DNA of 64,000 nt. Source: Gracilaria domingensis. Lineage: Eukaryota > Rhodophyta > Florideophyceae > Gracilariales > Gracilariaceae. Shown piece by piece: positions 1 through 10,699 of this stretch. The notes beneath the pieces are model-generated. The model saw only the letters and a list, made by a program, of their open reading frames with translations, did no database searches and was not told the origin of the DNA. The DNA is taken from assembly GCA_022539475.1 (NCBI GenBank), contig VCMS01000179.1, forward strand, positions 124,001 through 188,000. Direction: 5' to 3'. The translations under genes were made by a program, and so were the position numbers. Every line of letters starts with the position of its first letter. The stretch's first letter is position 1.

Positions 1-974
1 ATGCTCGGCAACGAACGTTCGCAATGCATTGAGCATTGTGCGGTGAAAACGTTCAAGCTGCCCATTACTCTGGGGATGATATGTTGTCGTGAACCAATTT
101 TGGATCCGCAAGATGCGGCAGACGTCGTGAAAGAACTTAGCCGTAAACTGCGGTCCATTGTCCGATAACAGATCAATCGGCGGTCCGTAGACAAAACCTA
201 GTGTGTAACGAAAGCTTGGGCGACCGCACTGGCGGTAACCTTCGTCAAAGGCACAGTCCGTACCAGCTTAGAAAAGCGCTCGGTGATCACAAGAAGGAAC
301 CGGTTTCCGCGGCGAGTGCGAATAAACTCGCCTAGCAAGTCAATTGCCACGAATTCGAGTGGTGCCCTAGCAGGGAATAGTACCAACTTCTTGGAGTACT
401 TCCGCAGTTTAACGCGGTTCTTTGCGCAATTAGAACATCCACGAACAGTGGCATACGCATCGAAAGCCATCACTGGCCAATAGAAGTCCTTTCTCAGGGT
501 GTAGTACAACTTCCTGCCACCAAGGTGGGCTGAGAGCTTCGCATAGTGCGACAGATGTAGTACTCGTGACTGAAGTGAGTGCGGAACCACAATCTGTGGC
601 CTGTTTGCGACAGTTCGGATGAGGAATCCTTGGTCGTTCTCTACGAAAGGCAGTCGTGCTTCGCTGTTCAGACGGCTACGAATCTCCGTACAAAAGCGGT
701 CCGTGTGCTGCTCTCGGATGAGTTCTTCCGGCTTGATCAGTCCGAAAGAACCCGGTCCTGGGCGCATGTCTGACACGGCTAAAACAGCATCGTAAATGTC
801 CCATCCTTCCGAATCTTCATCGGCATCGCTCGAGCCGTCTTCTACGAGGAAGCAGGGTATTTCCAGGTCATCGGCTGGCGCAGCTTCATCCGCTGTTTCC
901 AAGCGGGACATTGCATCAGCCTGAGTGTTCAAGAGTTCTTTCTTGTACTGGATTTCAAAGTCGAATTCCGACAA
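1..974 (-). pseudogene. Element A integrase (pol C-terminal part), interrupted
   Basis: The stretch 974 to 198 encodes the end of RNase H and the integrase zinc-binding module, with two His and a CX2C pair (CSNC), followed by the first catalytic Asp in AIDLLGEF. At about 198 a TGG-type codon is TAG and the frame then shifts by one. In the new frame, positions 197 to 1 continue with the second Asp (LLSDNGPQF) and the Glu (NGQLERF). All three DDE residues are therefore still encoded, but split by one stop and one frameshift. In an intact element this enzyme would insert the cDNA into host DNA. The rest of the C-terminal domain is beyond the window. Confidence 0.88.
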
Positions 975-2330
975 GCGAAGTCTCCAACCGCATCAAGCGG
1001 CCAGATGGCTCTGCTATAGAGAGTAGCCAGCGTAAGGCCGAATGATCGATATGAACAATGAAGCGAGTTCCCATAAGATAGAGCCGCAGTGTCTGTAATT
1101 CCCAGACAACTGCCAAGTACTCTTTCTCGGATACCGAGTAATTCCTTTCGTGAACGTTGAGGCTTCTCGACCAATACCCAATTGGCAATCGTTCGCCATC
1201 CTCTGTGGTCTGGAAAAGATCGCAGCCAACTTGGTAGTCGCTCGCGTCCGTATCGATGGTATACGGCAGACCAGCCCTGGGTAGGGATAAGACTGGTGGC
1301 GATGTCACCGCGTCAACGAGCGACGAGAAAGCCGCAGCGTTGCGGTCGTGGAATTCTTCCAGGTTGACTGGCTGTCCTTTGCGGAGGAGCTCATTCAACG
1401 GAGCCGCAATGTCCGCAAAGTTCGGTATGAAGCAGCGGTAGACATTACACAAGCCGAGAAAAGATTGGAGTTCAGTCTGCCTCCGCGGATGCTTAGCCTC
1501 TTTGAGGCATTTCACACGTGCTTCGTAGATAGATAGCCGTCCAGGATGGATGACATGGCCGAGATACGTGACGGTTTCGGTAAAGAACTCGCACTTCTTC
1601 AGCTTGAGTGTAATGCCTCCATTTCGTAGGACTTGCGTCACATCCCGAACGTGGGTCAAGTGCTCGTCCAGGTTGCTGGAGTAGACAATAAGGTCATCTA
1701 GGTAAACCAGGCAAGTCTTTCACTTGAAGCCGGCAAGCAAAATGTCCACAGCACGTTGGAATGTGGCTGGCGCGCTCGGTAACCCAAAGGGCATCCGATT
1801 GAATCGGTATAATCCTTCATGACAAACCAAGGCAGTCTTGTCACGGTCTTCAGCTCTCACGGGAACTTTCCATTAGCCCCAATTCGCGTCTAGGGTCGTA
1901 AAAACTTTCGCGTTGCCCAATGAATCGATATATCATCCATTCGTGGGATAAGATACACATTCTTGACTGTAGCCGCGTTTATCTTGCGGTAGTCGATGCA
2001 AAATCGCCAAGACCCATCAGCTTTGGACGCGAGCACCACCGGCGATGCCCAAGGTGACTGAGCCGGCTCGATAACTCCAGCGCGGAGCATTTTCTCAACT
2101 TGAGCTTTCTCCTCCTGCCGAGGTGTCGGTCCTGCCCTGTAAGGGTGCTGTGAAATGGGCCCAGTATTCTGTAGCAAATCAATCCGATGTTCGGTAATAC
2201 CAATCTTACCCAGTGTGTCATCCCACATGGGCGTGGACTCTTCGAGCATGTGCCGCAATTTATCGCGGTGAGTCTCTGGGACGTGTTCAAGGTTCAGGGA
2301 CTCCAGTTCCTGTACTGCCTTATCCTTCGT
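955..2330 (-). pseudogene. Element A reverse transcriptase and RNase H, frame-shifted
   Basis: The minus-strand frames at 2258-1890 (RT fingers, with WRFCIDYRKIN), 1890-1660 (RT palm, including a YLDD catalytic motif near 1690-1705) and 1659-955 (RT thumb and RNase H, with the TDAS Asp, the SEKEYLAVVW Glu and HIDHSALRWL) together cover the RT-RNase H core. They lie in different frames, so at least two indels have occurred. The family role is copying the element RNA into DNA and degrading the RNA strand. Similarity to elements B and C holds throughout, so this is decay and not a different gene. Confidence 0.88.
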
Positions 2331-2341
2331 GTCAGCAGCAC

Positions 2342-3270
2342 TCAGGTCCTTATCATTACTGCCGACGAGGTCGGCATTGCTTCCTTCGACAGGCTGCGGT
2401 TATTCGCATGCGACGAAGTCGGCGTAGCATTTTCCGAGGAACTATTCGGTCCAGTATTCGGTTCGGAATTGTTCCGTTCCGCCTCCCCCTCCTCAGCTTC
2501 GAGGATTTCGAGAACTTCGGCCATAGAAACCTGAGTGGGCACTATAGCCGCAGGGTGCGGGAGCAATGATCCAATAAATTTGCTCCTAACCAACCGTTGA
2601 GGAAACCGGCTGAAGTTCGCAACCAGCACGCGAAAAAGCTTCTCGGGTTCGACGAAAACAATCTCATTAGCCAGGGCGAGCTGATGCTTCTCCTGCAACG
2701 CTGACAACGGTTGCACCGTTTGTAAGCCATATTGTGAAGAGGGTACAGTAACCCAGACGTGCGATTCGGGCGGGATGCAAATAGACCGAACAACTAGGAG
2801 CTTCGTAGACTTCCGTTCATCGGCTGTAGGCTCCTGCGCAGCAGGCAAAGGGACTTGCTTTTTCAACGCCGGTCGAAGGGGACGCCGAGCGATCGGTACA
2901 GTTAGTCCCATCTTCCATTTCGATGGTTTGCTTCCGCGGTCGAATTGCAGCCACGAAGCGGTCACAGAAGTCGCAGCCGAGCATAACCGGCGCAGTGAGC
3001 TGCTTGCAAACCAAGAAATCGAGCTTCACCACGTATTGGCTAAGCCTGACAAGCAGGTGTATCACTCCCACTGTAGAGAGCGGCCGATTGTTCGCATCCG
3101 CGATATCATTATGCGGCGCCGCACGAACGCGAGACCGCAAGTGCGGCGGAATCAAAGACTCAACCAAAAAGTTTGGCCCAGCTCCTGTATCGAGTACGGA
3201 CAACTAGCGAACCTTATACTGGTCGGAAACACCTAGGTCGGCGTAAACGTTATAGTTACGTTTCGCCATG
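2342..3270 (-). pseudogene. Element A aspartic protease and pol linker, interrupted
   Basis: The frame 3203-2817 begins just before SVLDTGAGPN, which carries the DTG active-site triad of retroviral-type aspartic proteases, and continues with CDFCDRFVAAIRP, conserved in elements B and C. A second frame (2965-2342) takes over with the spacer between protease and RT. That spacer includes VANFSRFPQRLV and a Glu/Gly-rich stretch encoded by the polypurine tract at 2482-2496. The conserved upstream start MAKRNY lies at about 3270 on this strand. The protease would process Gag-Pol. The frame break between the two parts disables it. Confidence 0.82.
2482..2496 (-). other. Internal polypurine tract in element A pol
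   Basis: The minus strand reads CTGAGGAGGGGGAGG in the protease-RT linker. It matches at 13 or 14 of 15 bases both the internal tracts of elements B and C at the same place and the 3' polypurine tract of B. It may serve as an extra plus-strand primer site. Confidence 0.5.
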
Positions 3271-3467
3271 ACCAGGACTCTATCCGGGGACCCGCTGTTC
3301 TTAGACCGTATCTACGGGCGACGCAAGACGCCAAGGTGCTCAGAGTTTACGTCTGTAGTGGTCATTTTTCCTCGAAAGGATTGTGAGCCGGAAGCGAGGC
3401 TTCTCAGTGTCAGACGCACTAAACCCCGTCGCTGGGGGCGCCTCTCCATTGCTGGAGGCTGCCATGC

Positions 3468-4717
3468 TCAGTTTTTCTGAGCTTCGCCGCCAATCTGCGG
3501 AGGTTGCGATTCCGCAGGGGCGGCTACAGTTCCACCGTTCGATGGCACCGTTTCCTGGTTTCTAGGCTGAGTCTTCGCCTTCGCACGAAGGTACGATTTG
3601 TCGGGAACGCGTTCCCGTTTGGCGGACGTCAACGACTCATATTGAGGCACGATCTTCGTCATATCCCGTATGGACATTTAACAATTCGGAGCGATGTGTC
3701 CATGCCTGTAACAGGCGTGGCAAATAAGGTGACGGAGGAGATCTGGATTCGGCTGTCGGCGCTCCTGTCGTGGAGGACAGAGGTCACTCCAACCAGGGCG
3801 TTGGCTGCGATATCCACCAGAATGTGGCACGTTCAAAGCCGGAACGTGTTGACCGGTATACAGAGCGGGGTCTACGTCAACAGTAGACGGCTCCGTCGTT
3901 GACGGCAACTCCGTAGTCGGCATTGAACCGTAAGCCTGTAACAGGTGTAGGTTGTCATAATCTCCTTGTACCAAACCTCGCGATAGAGGCAAAGAAGAAT
4001 CCCGGCCTTCTACATGAAGGAGGCGGCGCGTGCGCGTCTTGACACCAGCGCGCGCGAGCTGCATCTCCCTCGGTTTAGGCAAATTGTACGAGTTCCAGAT
4101 AGGTAATACGTCGTTTTTTCTCCGGATAACGGGCTACCAACGTCCGAATTGATCGGTCCAGTCCATCAACAAACATCTTACACCGCTCAGCTGCGGAAAA
4201 CACGTTGCCACATCTCTGAAAAGCCTTGTTGAGGCGGGTAGAATAAACGGTTTCCGACTCATCGGCTCCTTGCTTCGTGTCTCGCAGCCCGAGTATAGCA
4301 CCCTGTATCGCATTGCCTGTCGCGTAAGAGCGAAGGAGATATTGTACCGCTTCCGGCCAGCACGTGACGCCTCCTTCGGAGCCGCGAGACGACCCACGAA
4401 CCGAATTGAATTGATCTTCGTCTACGCCCGTCAAAAAGTACGGCAGCGCAATGTAGGCTTCTGCCTCACTCATCCGAAGAACATCGGCTTCCGCCACAAA
4501 GCGGCCAAGAAAATCCAAGACAAGAGGTTTCAGTTGGCCCACGAGTGCATGGGGTCCCGTTATAAGAACGGAGGCCCCGGGAAGCCGGTTCCGGAGCGCC
4601 ATTACCGGGGACCTCGAGGGTGTCCTTCGGCCGCGGAGGCAGACTTGCCTGCAAGCCGGACGAACTGGGCACAGAAGCGGCACGTGGCGCGCCACTCCTG
4701 CGACGGGACGACATCGT
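3468..4717 (-). pseudogene. Element A gag, internally deleted
   Basis: The capsid-like part (4530-4075) contains LVLDFLGRFVAEAD, ALPYFLTG and YSTRLNKAFQRCGN, closely matching gag of elements B and C. The following frame (4082-3468) holds the spacer and a zinc knuckle region (CHACYRHGHIAPNC, CX2CX4HX4C), ending in EAQKN and TGA. The N-terminus is visible from an ATG near 4714 in another frame. The roughly 200 residues that in B lie between this N-terminus and the capsid are missing, so the copy has an internal deletion plus frame changes. Confidence 0.82.
3471..3477 (-). promoter_or_regulatory. Probable -1 frameshift site of element A (G_AAA_AAC)
   Basis: On the minus strand the last sense codons of gag are CAG AAA AAC, followed directly by TGA. 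This is the same arrangement as in elements B and C, where pol lies in the -1 frame. In A the -1 frame runs past the gag stop but meets a stop before protease, so the site is a relic. The strong GGGCG hairpin seen downstream in B and C is not preserved; only a short local hairpin is possible. Confidence 0.55.
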
Positions 4718-4799
4718 TCACCTACACAGTCGGCCAGTTGGCAACCACAACAACTTTCGAAAACGGACAATGAATGAAACGTAAGAACGGATATTCCCA

Positions 4800-5600
4800 A
4801 CTATCTGGGCTCCAAACGAACGAACCAACTCCAACAAATGTTGGCCAATAAAGCCGATTCTAAGTCGCAGTTTGTGGTGCAATCCTACGAGTGGGCAAAC
4901 AAGAGCGGCGTCGCGGAAAGCACACAGACAGGGTGTTCGAAGCCTGCTCTCTATAGGGGTAGATGCAGCAGTAGAACCCTCTGATAGGGCCAGCACGATG
5001 CCGGGTGTAAGTCCGGGTGGCCCCGATCTGAGCGTGCAGTCAGAGGTGAAGGGGAAGAATCGGCGTAGGCATCCGGTTGTTCCGGCGAGCCACAGCGAGT
5101 GGAGATATCCAGCCTAACGGTAGGGAGCAAGAGGAGATCAGCAAACGAGCCGCACTGCGGAGTACTGATTCGTGATAAACGGGAATAAATCCCGAGACTA
5201 GTGGGGCAACAACCTGTATAACAGGGCAGAGAAACGAGAGCCGTATGACGGAAATAATAACAAAGAAATAACAAAAGATGCCGTAACGACCGTCTAGAAC
5301 TCCTCAGTGCTAGAGGGCGGATGACTAGCCCGGAATTGTGACGGCTTGCCCGGTTAGGGACGAAGACCGTTCACAAGCGGCAAGAAATTCAGAGCTGGAA
5401 GCCTCCTTGAGGTTTACTTCCCGTAGAGTGGCGGCAAGTGCCGCCACTTATATACGACACTTGAAAATATCAATTAAAATATCTAACTATCCGGCGATGC
5501 CGGCCAACATCCTACACGTGCGAAACCGTGGCAGGCTTGTCACGGCGCACCCGGCATCGGGCCAAATCAGCACACGTGTGCAGAAAAACTACCCTTCTTA
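4800..5600 (-). repeat. Element A 5' LTR and leader (borders approximate)
   Basis: No gene is seen between the gag start (about 4714) and 5.6 kb. Minus-strand reading gives an upstream part with CACGTG motifs (5577-5500), an AT-rich stretch, a TATATAA box, and then GC-richer sequence leading to gag, which is the layout of a U3-R-U5 LTR. A PBS cannot be fixed without the partner LTR. A TATAA plus hairpin arrangement at 5428-5455 is shared with element C. Confidence 0.5.
5428..5455 (-). promoter_or_regulatory. TATA box joined to a 9-bp inverted repeat (element A LTR)
   Basis: On the minus strand GTATATAA is followed immediately by GTGGCGGCA-CT-TGCCGCCAC, a perfect 9-bp inverted repeat with a 2-base loop (plus-strand 5428-5447). 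The first G after TATAA is the first base of the stem. Element C has the same layout with a wholly different stem. Confidence 0.55.
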
Positions 5601-6130
5601 AGCATACCCTAAAATGGGGACATCACTACAGTAACCTCTCATAACATGAGGTGTCGAAGCCGGTAACGGATCAACGAACTGTGAAAAACACCTCGGTGCA
5701 TCCCCACAAAGGGCGTTTTGCTCTACAATTGGTACCAAAGAGCGTCCTGTCCCGCGCAAGATCGAAGCGGCCACTTTCTGCTGCATCTTTTCCGCCTTGT
5801 AGAAATAGACGCGCATGGCACGCCTCTCTCGCTAATATTAGACGGCATGGCTACCTTCGAGTGGCGCTTGTGCAGGGGGGGGATGAGGGAGGAGGGGCGG
5901 TGGCGTGGGAGCGAGGACACGTTGCGTGCGACGGTCATGATAAGGGAAACATGTTTGTGCCGCCGACACGAAGGCCTTAGGCTTATGCGAGGATGCAATA
6001 TCCGAGCGACTTCACTCTGGAAGAATGCATCCTCGAAGAGTTGAGGAATCCGGAAGGTTTGTTCGAGATAAAGTCGTTCCGGGAAAACACCGCGCGGGCT
6101 TAGTGGATTAGGGTTCTATCGTTTATAGTA
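5600..6130. other. No gene recognised
   Basis: Short overlapping ORFs occur on both strands (5598-6044), but none has a recognisable family, a good start context or support from a second copy. The sequence around 5990-6040 (GATGC...CTCGAAGAGTT) loosely resembles the outer end of the element B LTR. This is too short to call. Confidence 0.4.
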
Positions 6131-6133
6131 CAG

Positions 6134-6412
6134 AATAAGGTCCAGCGACTAATGGCAACCTCAGATTCTCTTTGTCTTACAAGGAGTACAACTTTGCCCT
6201 TCTATGAGTACTCGTCCCCGTACGCGTTCTTTAAGCATTTTTTCTTTCCAATTGGAAAGAAATGAAACAACCAGGTCCAGCGACTAGTGGCGTTCTCGGA
6301 TGCAGTTTGTGTTAACAGGAGGACAATGTTGTATTTCTTTGAAAGCCCGTACTCGTACGCGTATTTTTACAAGTTTATTCTCTCTCCTAGTGGAGAGAAT
6401 GACACTAAAGAA
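6134..6412 (+). repeat. Two diverged copies of a ~134-bp repeat with hairpins
   Basis: Two adjacent repeats start with GGTCCAGCGACTA-TGG (about 6138 and 6275). They end in inverted repeats: a perfect 20-bp palindrome at 6242-6261, and an 8-bp stem with an 8-base loop at 6377-6400. The same repeat recurs at 7800-8100 and twice in every 1.3-kb unit of the 32.8-42.5 kb array. On the plus strand both copies read as related 45-residue peptides (for example TMLYFFESPYSYAYFYKF), with a stop between them. The second forms a 74-codon ORF at 6287-6511 starting at a non-ATG codon. Function is unknown. Confidence 0.55.
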
Positions 6413-6511
6413 TTTAAGCTGTACAAGAATGTAAGCAACGATCTCAAAACGTTTAAGGCAATGGATAACGAAGGTGAGATGTCTATCCATTCTGAACATT
6501 CAATAACATAA

Positions 6512-6886
6512 AAAGATTGTCCTACTAGTCTCGTTTAGTATTTCAATATTTATCTTCAAACTTTTCGAGGTATTAATATTCATCGGTGCGTGGAACTTTT
6601 GTCAGCAACTTTCGTTCACAACTTAAATGGTACCAGAACTATTACTTCACGTGTCATAATTTTCTTTTTTCAAAACCATTGTAAGATACTCACCACAATT
6701 GAAGACTATGCTTACTGAGATCTACCGCCTGAATATCTACAGCAATATTCTTTGTTCGTCTTCGATAAGCTTTCTGCATCATTTCAATACTGCAAATTCT
6801 GGGCACATTTCACAAAAAACACAATGTTAAATGTCACTACGCCAATATCACTGCTTCTGTGACCAACATGTAGGGGATTACGGGAT
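6512..6886. other. AT-rich spacer, nothing recognised
   Basis: AT-rich sequence with no long ORF, no clear repeat and no RNA-gene signature. It separates the 134-bp repeats from the left edge of the 1.2-kb duplicated block. Confidence 0.4.
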
Positions 6887-8107
6887 GAGGTAGCTAGCCC
6901 CTGGTAATTTCTGTAGCTTTCAACCCTTGATGTTCTCTATGTGCAACTCTTCACCAGGAGTCCTAGAGTTTTATCTATAGCATTTGCGTTGGTTACTGAA
7001 CAAGAGAGTCAGTCGCGCTTCTTGACGTACAATTTCATCACCTGGGAGAAGCCGAGACAAACTTTTAACTGATTCCATCGGCATTTCCGGGTAAATCTGA
7101 TGATCAGAAAACTGTGTTTCCAACGTTGAAGGTTTGAGACCGAGCATCATATCTAGTTCCAGGAATATCTATGTTCCTAGAAAGTTGATATCAATGACAG
7201 CCAATTGCATTATAAATTCTTTCATATCATTTCCCAAAATTCTTCCAGTTGTAAGCTTCTCAATCGTATCCTGCACTCGGAGAAACCAGCGTGTTGGAGA
7301 GTGATGGCGGAAACTAGCGAGAGTTGTGGTTGGCATACTATGCGACCCAATAACCTGAGGTAAGAAATTGGGGTTTTCGATCTGATGAGGAAAGCATGTT
7401 GTTTTAGAAAGTTTCAGTCCATCGTCTAGCTCGTCTATGATATGCTCAAATGGTCGCTCGACATTTCTGGTGGCTGCCAAATTTTGAGAACATGGGTTGT
7501 ACGGTGCAGTGAGGAAGACTTTGGGCAACAATTCATGCAAAAAGAGCAGCCTTGGTTGGAAAATCGCACGGTACTTTACATATATTGCATAACTATGCAG
7601 CACGTGGCATGCTCGATGGCAAAGAGAAGAATAAGATTCGTCGAGTGGAAATGATGCTCCACAATACCTTTACCGGGGCGAAAACTACGGCTCGTAAGTA
7701 GTGTAGTGCCAATCAGATCGCAGATGATCGGATGTTCAACTAGATGATTGTGACGAAGAAACATCTTGAGCATGGAATTCGACCATCTGGATCAAAACTG
7801 ATACAACTAGTTCCAGTGAATAATGGAAATCTCGGCTTCAGGTTCTCTCACCAAGAACAAATTTGTATTTCTCTGAGGAGTCTCCGCCGTACAAGTATCT
7901 TTAAGCATTTTTTCTTTTCCAGTGGAAAATTTAATACAGCCAATTCGAGCCACTATTGCCAATCTCTGGTACTGATTATCTTACCAGTAGTGAAAATTTG
8001 TATTTCTTTGGGGACTCGTTGTCGTACAAATATTTCTATGCATCCTTTCTTTCCCAGTAGAAAGCTAATACAACCAGTTCCTGTGACTATTGGATATCTC
8101 GGCTGCA
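6887..8107. repeat. 1.2-kb duplicated block, left copy (partner 31937-33166)
   Basis: From GAGGTAGCTAGCCCC onward this block matches 31937-33166 with only scattered substitutions, then diverges after GGCTGCAG. The right-hand partner runs directly into the first unit of the 1.3-kb tandem array, so the last ~400 bp here (from about 7733) is a dispersed copy of the start of an array unit. The block contains the 144-codon minus-strand frame at 7169-7603. No terminal inverted repeats or target duplications are obvious at its borders. Confidence 0.8.
7169..7603 (-). CDS. Uncharacterised ORF in the duplicated block (left copy)
   Basis: A 144-codon open frame on the minus strand that has no ATG at its first position; the first internal ATG is near residue 90. 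It is kept open in the partner copy at 32219-32653 with very few amino-acid differences. I recognise no domain. An overlapping ATG-started frame (7773-7576, beginning MLKMFLRHNHLVEHP) shares its N-terminus with the 101-codon ORF of the tandem array, so the real product might start there and be spliced or frame-shifted into this frame. Coding status is doubtful because conservation could simply reflect recent duplication. Confidence 0.25.
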   Translation of the reverse strand: MLHSYAIYVKYRAIFQPRLLFLHELLPKVFLTAPYNPCSQNLAATRNVERPFEHIIDELDDGLKLSKTTCFPHQIENPNFLPQVIGSHSMPTTTLASFRHHSPTRWFLRVQDTIEKLTTGRILGNDMKEFIMQLAVIDINFLGT

Positions 8108-8168
8108 GCTTGTATAAAACTCCATCGGCAAGATAACCACAGTGTCCCCGGAGTGTAATCCCAGTAAA

Positions 8169-8765
8169 TCATTCAGTTGGAGTTAAGGTTTCGAATACAT
8201 CTTCATTACCTTCCAGACCATCATTTTGTATGCAAACAACAACAGCACCCCAAATAGGTAGTTTATCGCAGTGCTCCACTAGCCCGCGACGTTTTTCGTT
8301 TTCGTAGAGAGCTACACTTATGCTTGTGGGTTCATTTTCTTTCGTTGTTTCTTCAAAGAGTTTTTGAATGACCGCGTCCTTTCGGTCAGGGTTCTGTGTG
8401 CAGTACTTTACTATAGTTTCTTTCAAGCACGAGTGAGATAATTTTGCCCATTCAACAATTAATTCTCCGTAAGGTCTCGGATGCAAATAGTATGCACATT
8501 TCGGGTATGTTCGATTCTCTTTCTCTTAATTGATGTTAATTCCCGAATTCTGCTTCCATTGATGTCTGTGTGTTCTCCGTCGAGACTTGACCTCGTGAAG
8601 TAGGGCTTGCAGAAGTTGTTTGGGAACTTTTAATGGCATTTGAGAGTACTTGAATTTTACCGGAGCGTATCCTTCTCTTCGAATCCTTCGAAGAAAGGTT
8701 TTTGCGCTTTGAGCCGTTTGAGATGTTCCTCGCAGAATTCTAGCGATAGTTATAGGATTCGGCAT
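8169..8765 (-). CDS. Two short minus-strand ORFs of unknown function
   Basis: A 79-codon ORF with an ATG start (8765-8526) is rich in Arg and Lys. It is followed downstream by a 105-codon open frame (8486-8169) without its own ATG, which is acidic at its C-terminus. They could be parts of one gene read across a frame change or small intron. No known domain is visible. They sit just right of the duplicated block and are absent from its second copy. Confidence 0.25.
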
Positions 8766-8769
8766 TTAA

Positions 8770-10690
8770 AAGCAGCCTTTTTCGATCCATACTTCAATGT
8801 CGGCTGCTTTAGGAAGCACCTTTTGTCGCCTGCTTAGAGTCATTACTAAACATACATGTGGAGGCAAAGGTGTTTGGATGCAAGTAGGTAGGAAACATGA
8901 TGTCACAAGCACGTACGTTTTGTGGCTAAACGGGTCTAGTAGTAATTTTCAAACTCCTGTCGCATACATTTCTCCCTGCACATTATGCAATAAATAGTGA
9001 GTATTCGCCCCGAAATTGCCATTTGCGTGTCACACATACAGAGTTCCACTAAAAAGCTAGGATTGTTTTGAGAATTAATTAAACTAAAAAAAATCAAACT
9101 TGACTTGTTCCTTTATTTTGACTTTAATTATCATGATTATCATTGCTAAATTCTATAGTTTTTTTTGTTTTTGCTGTCAATTCGAACGCGATGCTTCAAA
9201 AAACTAGTCGTACGTGTTGAAACAAAGGATAGCAAACTTACCGCTGGCGTGTACCAGAGTAGATGTAAGGTTTGAAATGGAATATTTTCTTATTTTCACG
9301 TTTCAGAAAGCAAAATAAAGAATGCATATTTGTCATACTTCAACTTGAAGGCTTGACTTCTTAAACTTCTTTCATGACTGTGACTCAGTTACCAGTAGAA
9401 GCGATTAAACAGCAAAAATATGACGGTAAAGCCTGTTGATGCCGTTTTTTTGTAGAACACGCAAAACTTCAATTACCATAGGCTCCCTACTATTTCTATT
9501 AGCATCTTTTGACTTGATAAATGCACTTCTATTCTGTGACTAAACAACCCCTTTAACAGATGTCACCTTTTTCTGTCTGTTGTTTAAGTGGGGGTATAGC
9601 GTTCTTAGAATAGAGCGATTTAAAAATAGTCGAGCTCCGTGAGGAGCTTTTGAGATTATATCTTTATCTCAGCGAGGTCCGAATCTGGACCTTCGCGCTG
9701 ATGCACGTTTGGTTGTCTGGAAGGCGAAACCTGAAGATATATAAACCAGAAGGTGAGTCAATACGCTCTTTACTTTCTTGACGTTTTGAATCTACGCGAA
9801 AGCTAAAATGATTTTCATATTTTTTGAAACCCGCCTATGAAGACAAGAAGAGTATGTATTCAACTGTTTGCAGTCAGCTGGTGGGCGAGGACATTTTGGT
9901 GCGTATGAGATAGCGCCGTCGGGCGAAAGAGTCCTAGAGGCGCGATCCGTGAATGGTTCATAAGCGGGACGTGTGGCCCCGTGATCCGGTCGGTTGTAGA
10001 GTGTGACTCGTGGAAATGTTCGCCAGCACCTGGCGGTCGTAGGAAAACTGGGCGGTTGGGTACGTCAGGTGCGGTCGAGAAACGCGCGTTGAGTCCGAAC
10101 GGCTTGGAAACCTAGTAGTTGTCCGTCACGGTCTATTCGCAGGTCTGACTTAGCGAAAAGTTAGTTCAGGACGATGGTGCTTACCCTCTACTATTTGGGT
10201 GTATGGGAGAAGCAGAAGTGCATAAGTAGCACCTCCACGCTGCGACTCACCACGTACAGTCCCAATCGGCAGCCTGTCCATGTGGCAAAAACATCCAGAG
10301 GTGGAGGGGGTGCCATACCTCTACAACTATGCTACGTGTTAGAACCTATCGTACAAGTCCGCACGGTATGCCATCTCCGCATACGTGAGTCACCTCGCGC
10401 TCCCTGCCAATCCCTGAGACCGCCCCTTCATACCTGCGACTCGGATCGGATCCACTATACTACAGGCCCTCCTCCTAGAGTGCGCGACGTCCACGACACG
10501 CGAAGGAGATCCATCCGTACGGTATGCGCCAGTGAGGCGACAACGCCGTAATGCATCCAAACCAGTTACTTTCCGATGCGGGCACTACCGACGGCTTCTA
10601 TGCTCCATGCCGATTTTCTTTTCTGAACCAGGAGTTTTCTTCCTTAACAAAGAAAAAGGAATTTCCAATTTCTAGACAGTTTCCCCATTT
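8770..10690. other. No gene recognised over about 1.9 kb
   Basis: 8770-9880 is AT-rich with short runs of A or T and no convincing ORF. 9880-10560 is more GC-rich and contains one 125-codon plus-strand frame (10174-10551), starting GTG or ATG depending on frame, with no recognisable domain; it resembles a low-information LTR or untranslated segment. No RNA gene is visible. Confidence 0.35.
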
Positions 10691-10699
10691 AAAGTGAGA

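Larger units (their letters stand above)
1..5600 (-). mobile_element. Element A: decayed Ty3/gypsy LTR retrotransposon, truncated by window edge
   Basis: Read on the minus strand, the order is 5' LTR region (about 4.8-5.6 kb), gag, protease, reverse transcriptase, RNase H, integrase, with the window ending inside integrase. The order protease-RT-RNase H-integrase places it in Ty3/gypsy. The proteins are clearly related to elements B and C in this window but diverged from both, so this is a separate family. Frame changes and stops interrupt every domain and the gag N-terminal half is deleted, so this copy cannot be autonomous. The 3' LTR, and any chromodomain ORF, lie outside the window. The LTR borders are approximate because there is no second LTR to compare. 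Confidence 0.9.

Noticed and set aside
10174-10551. 125-codon plus-strand ORF as a gene
   Set aside because: No recognisable domain, no second copy, and no flanking features supporting coding.
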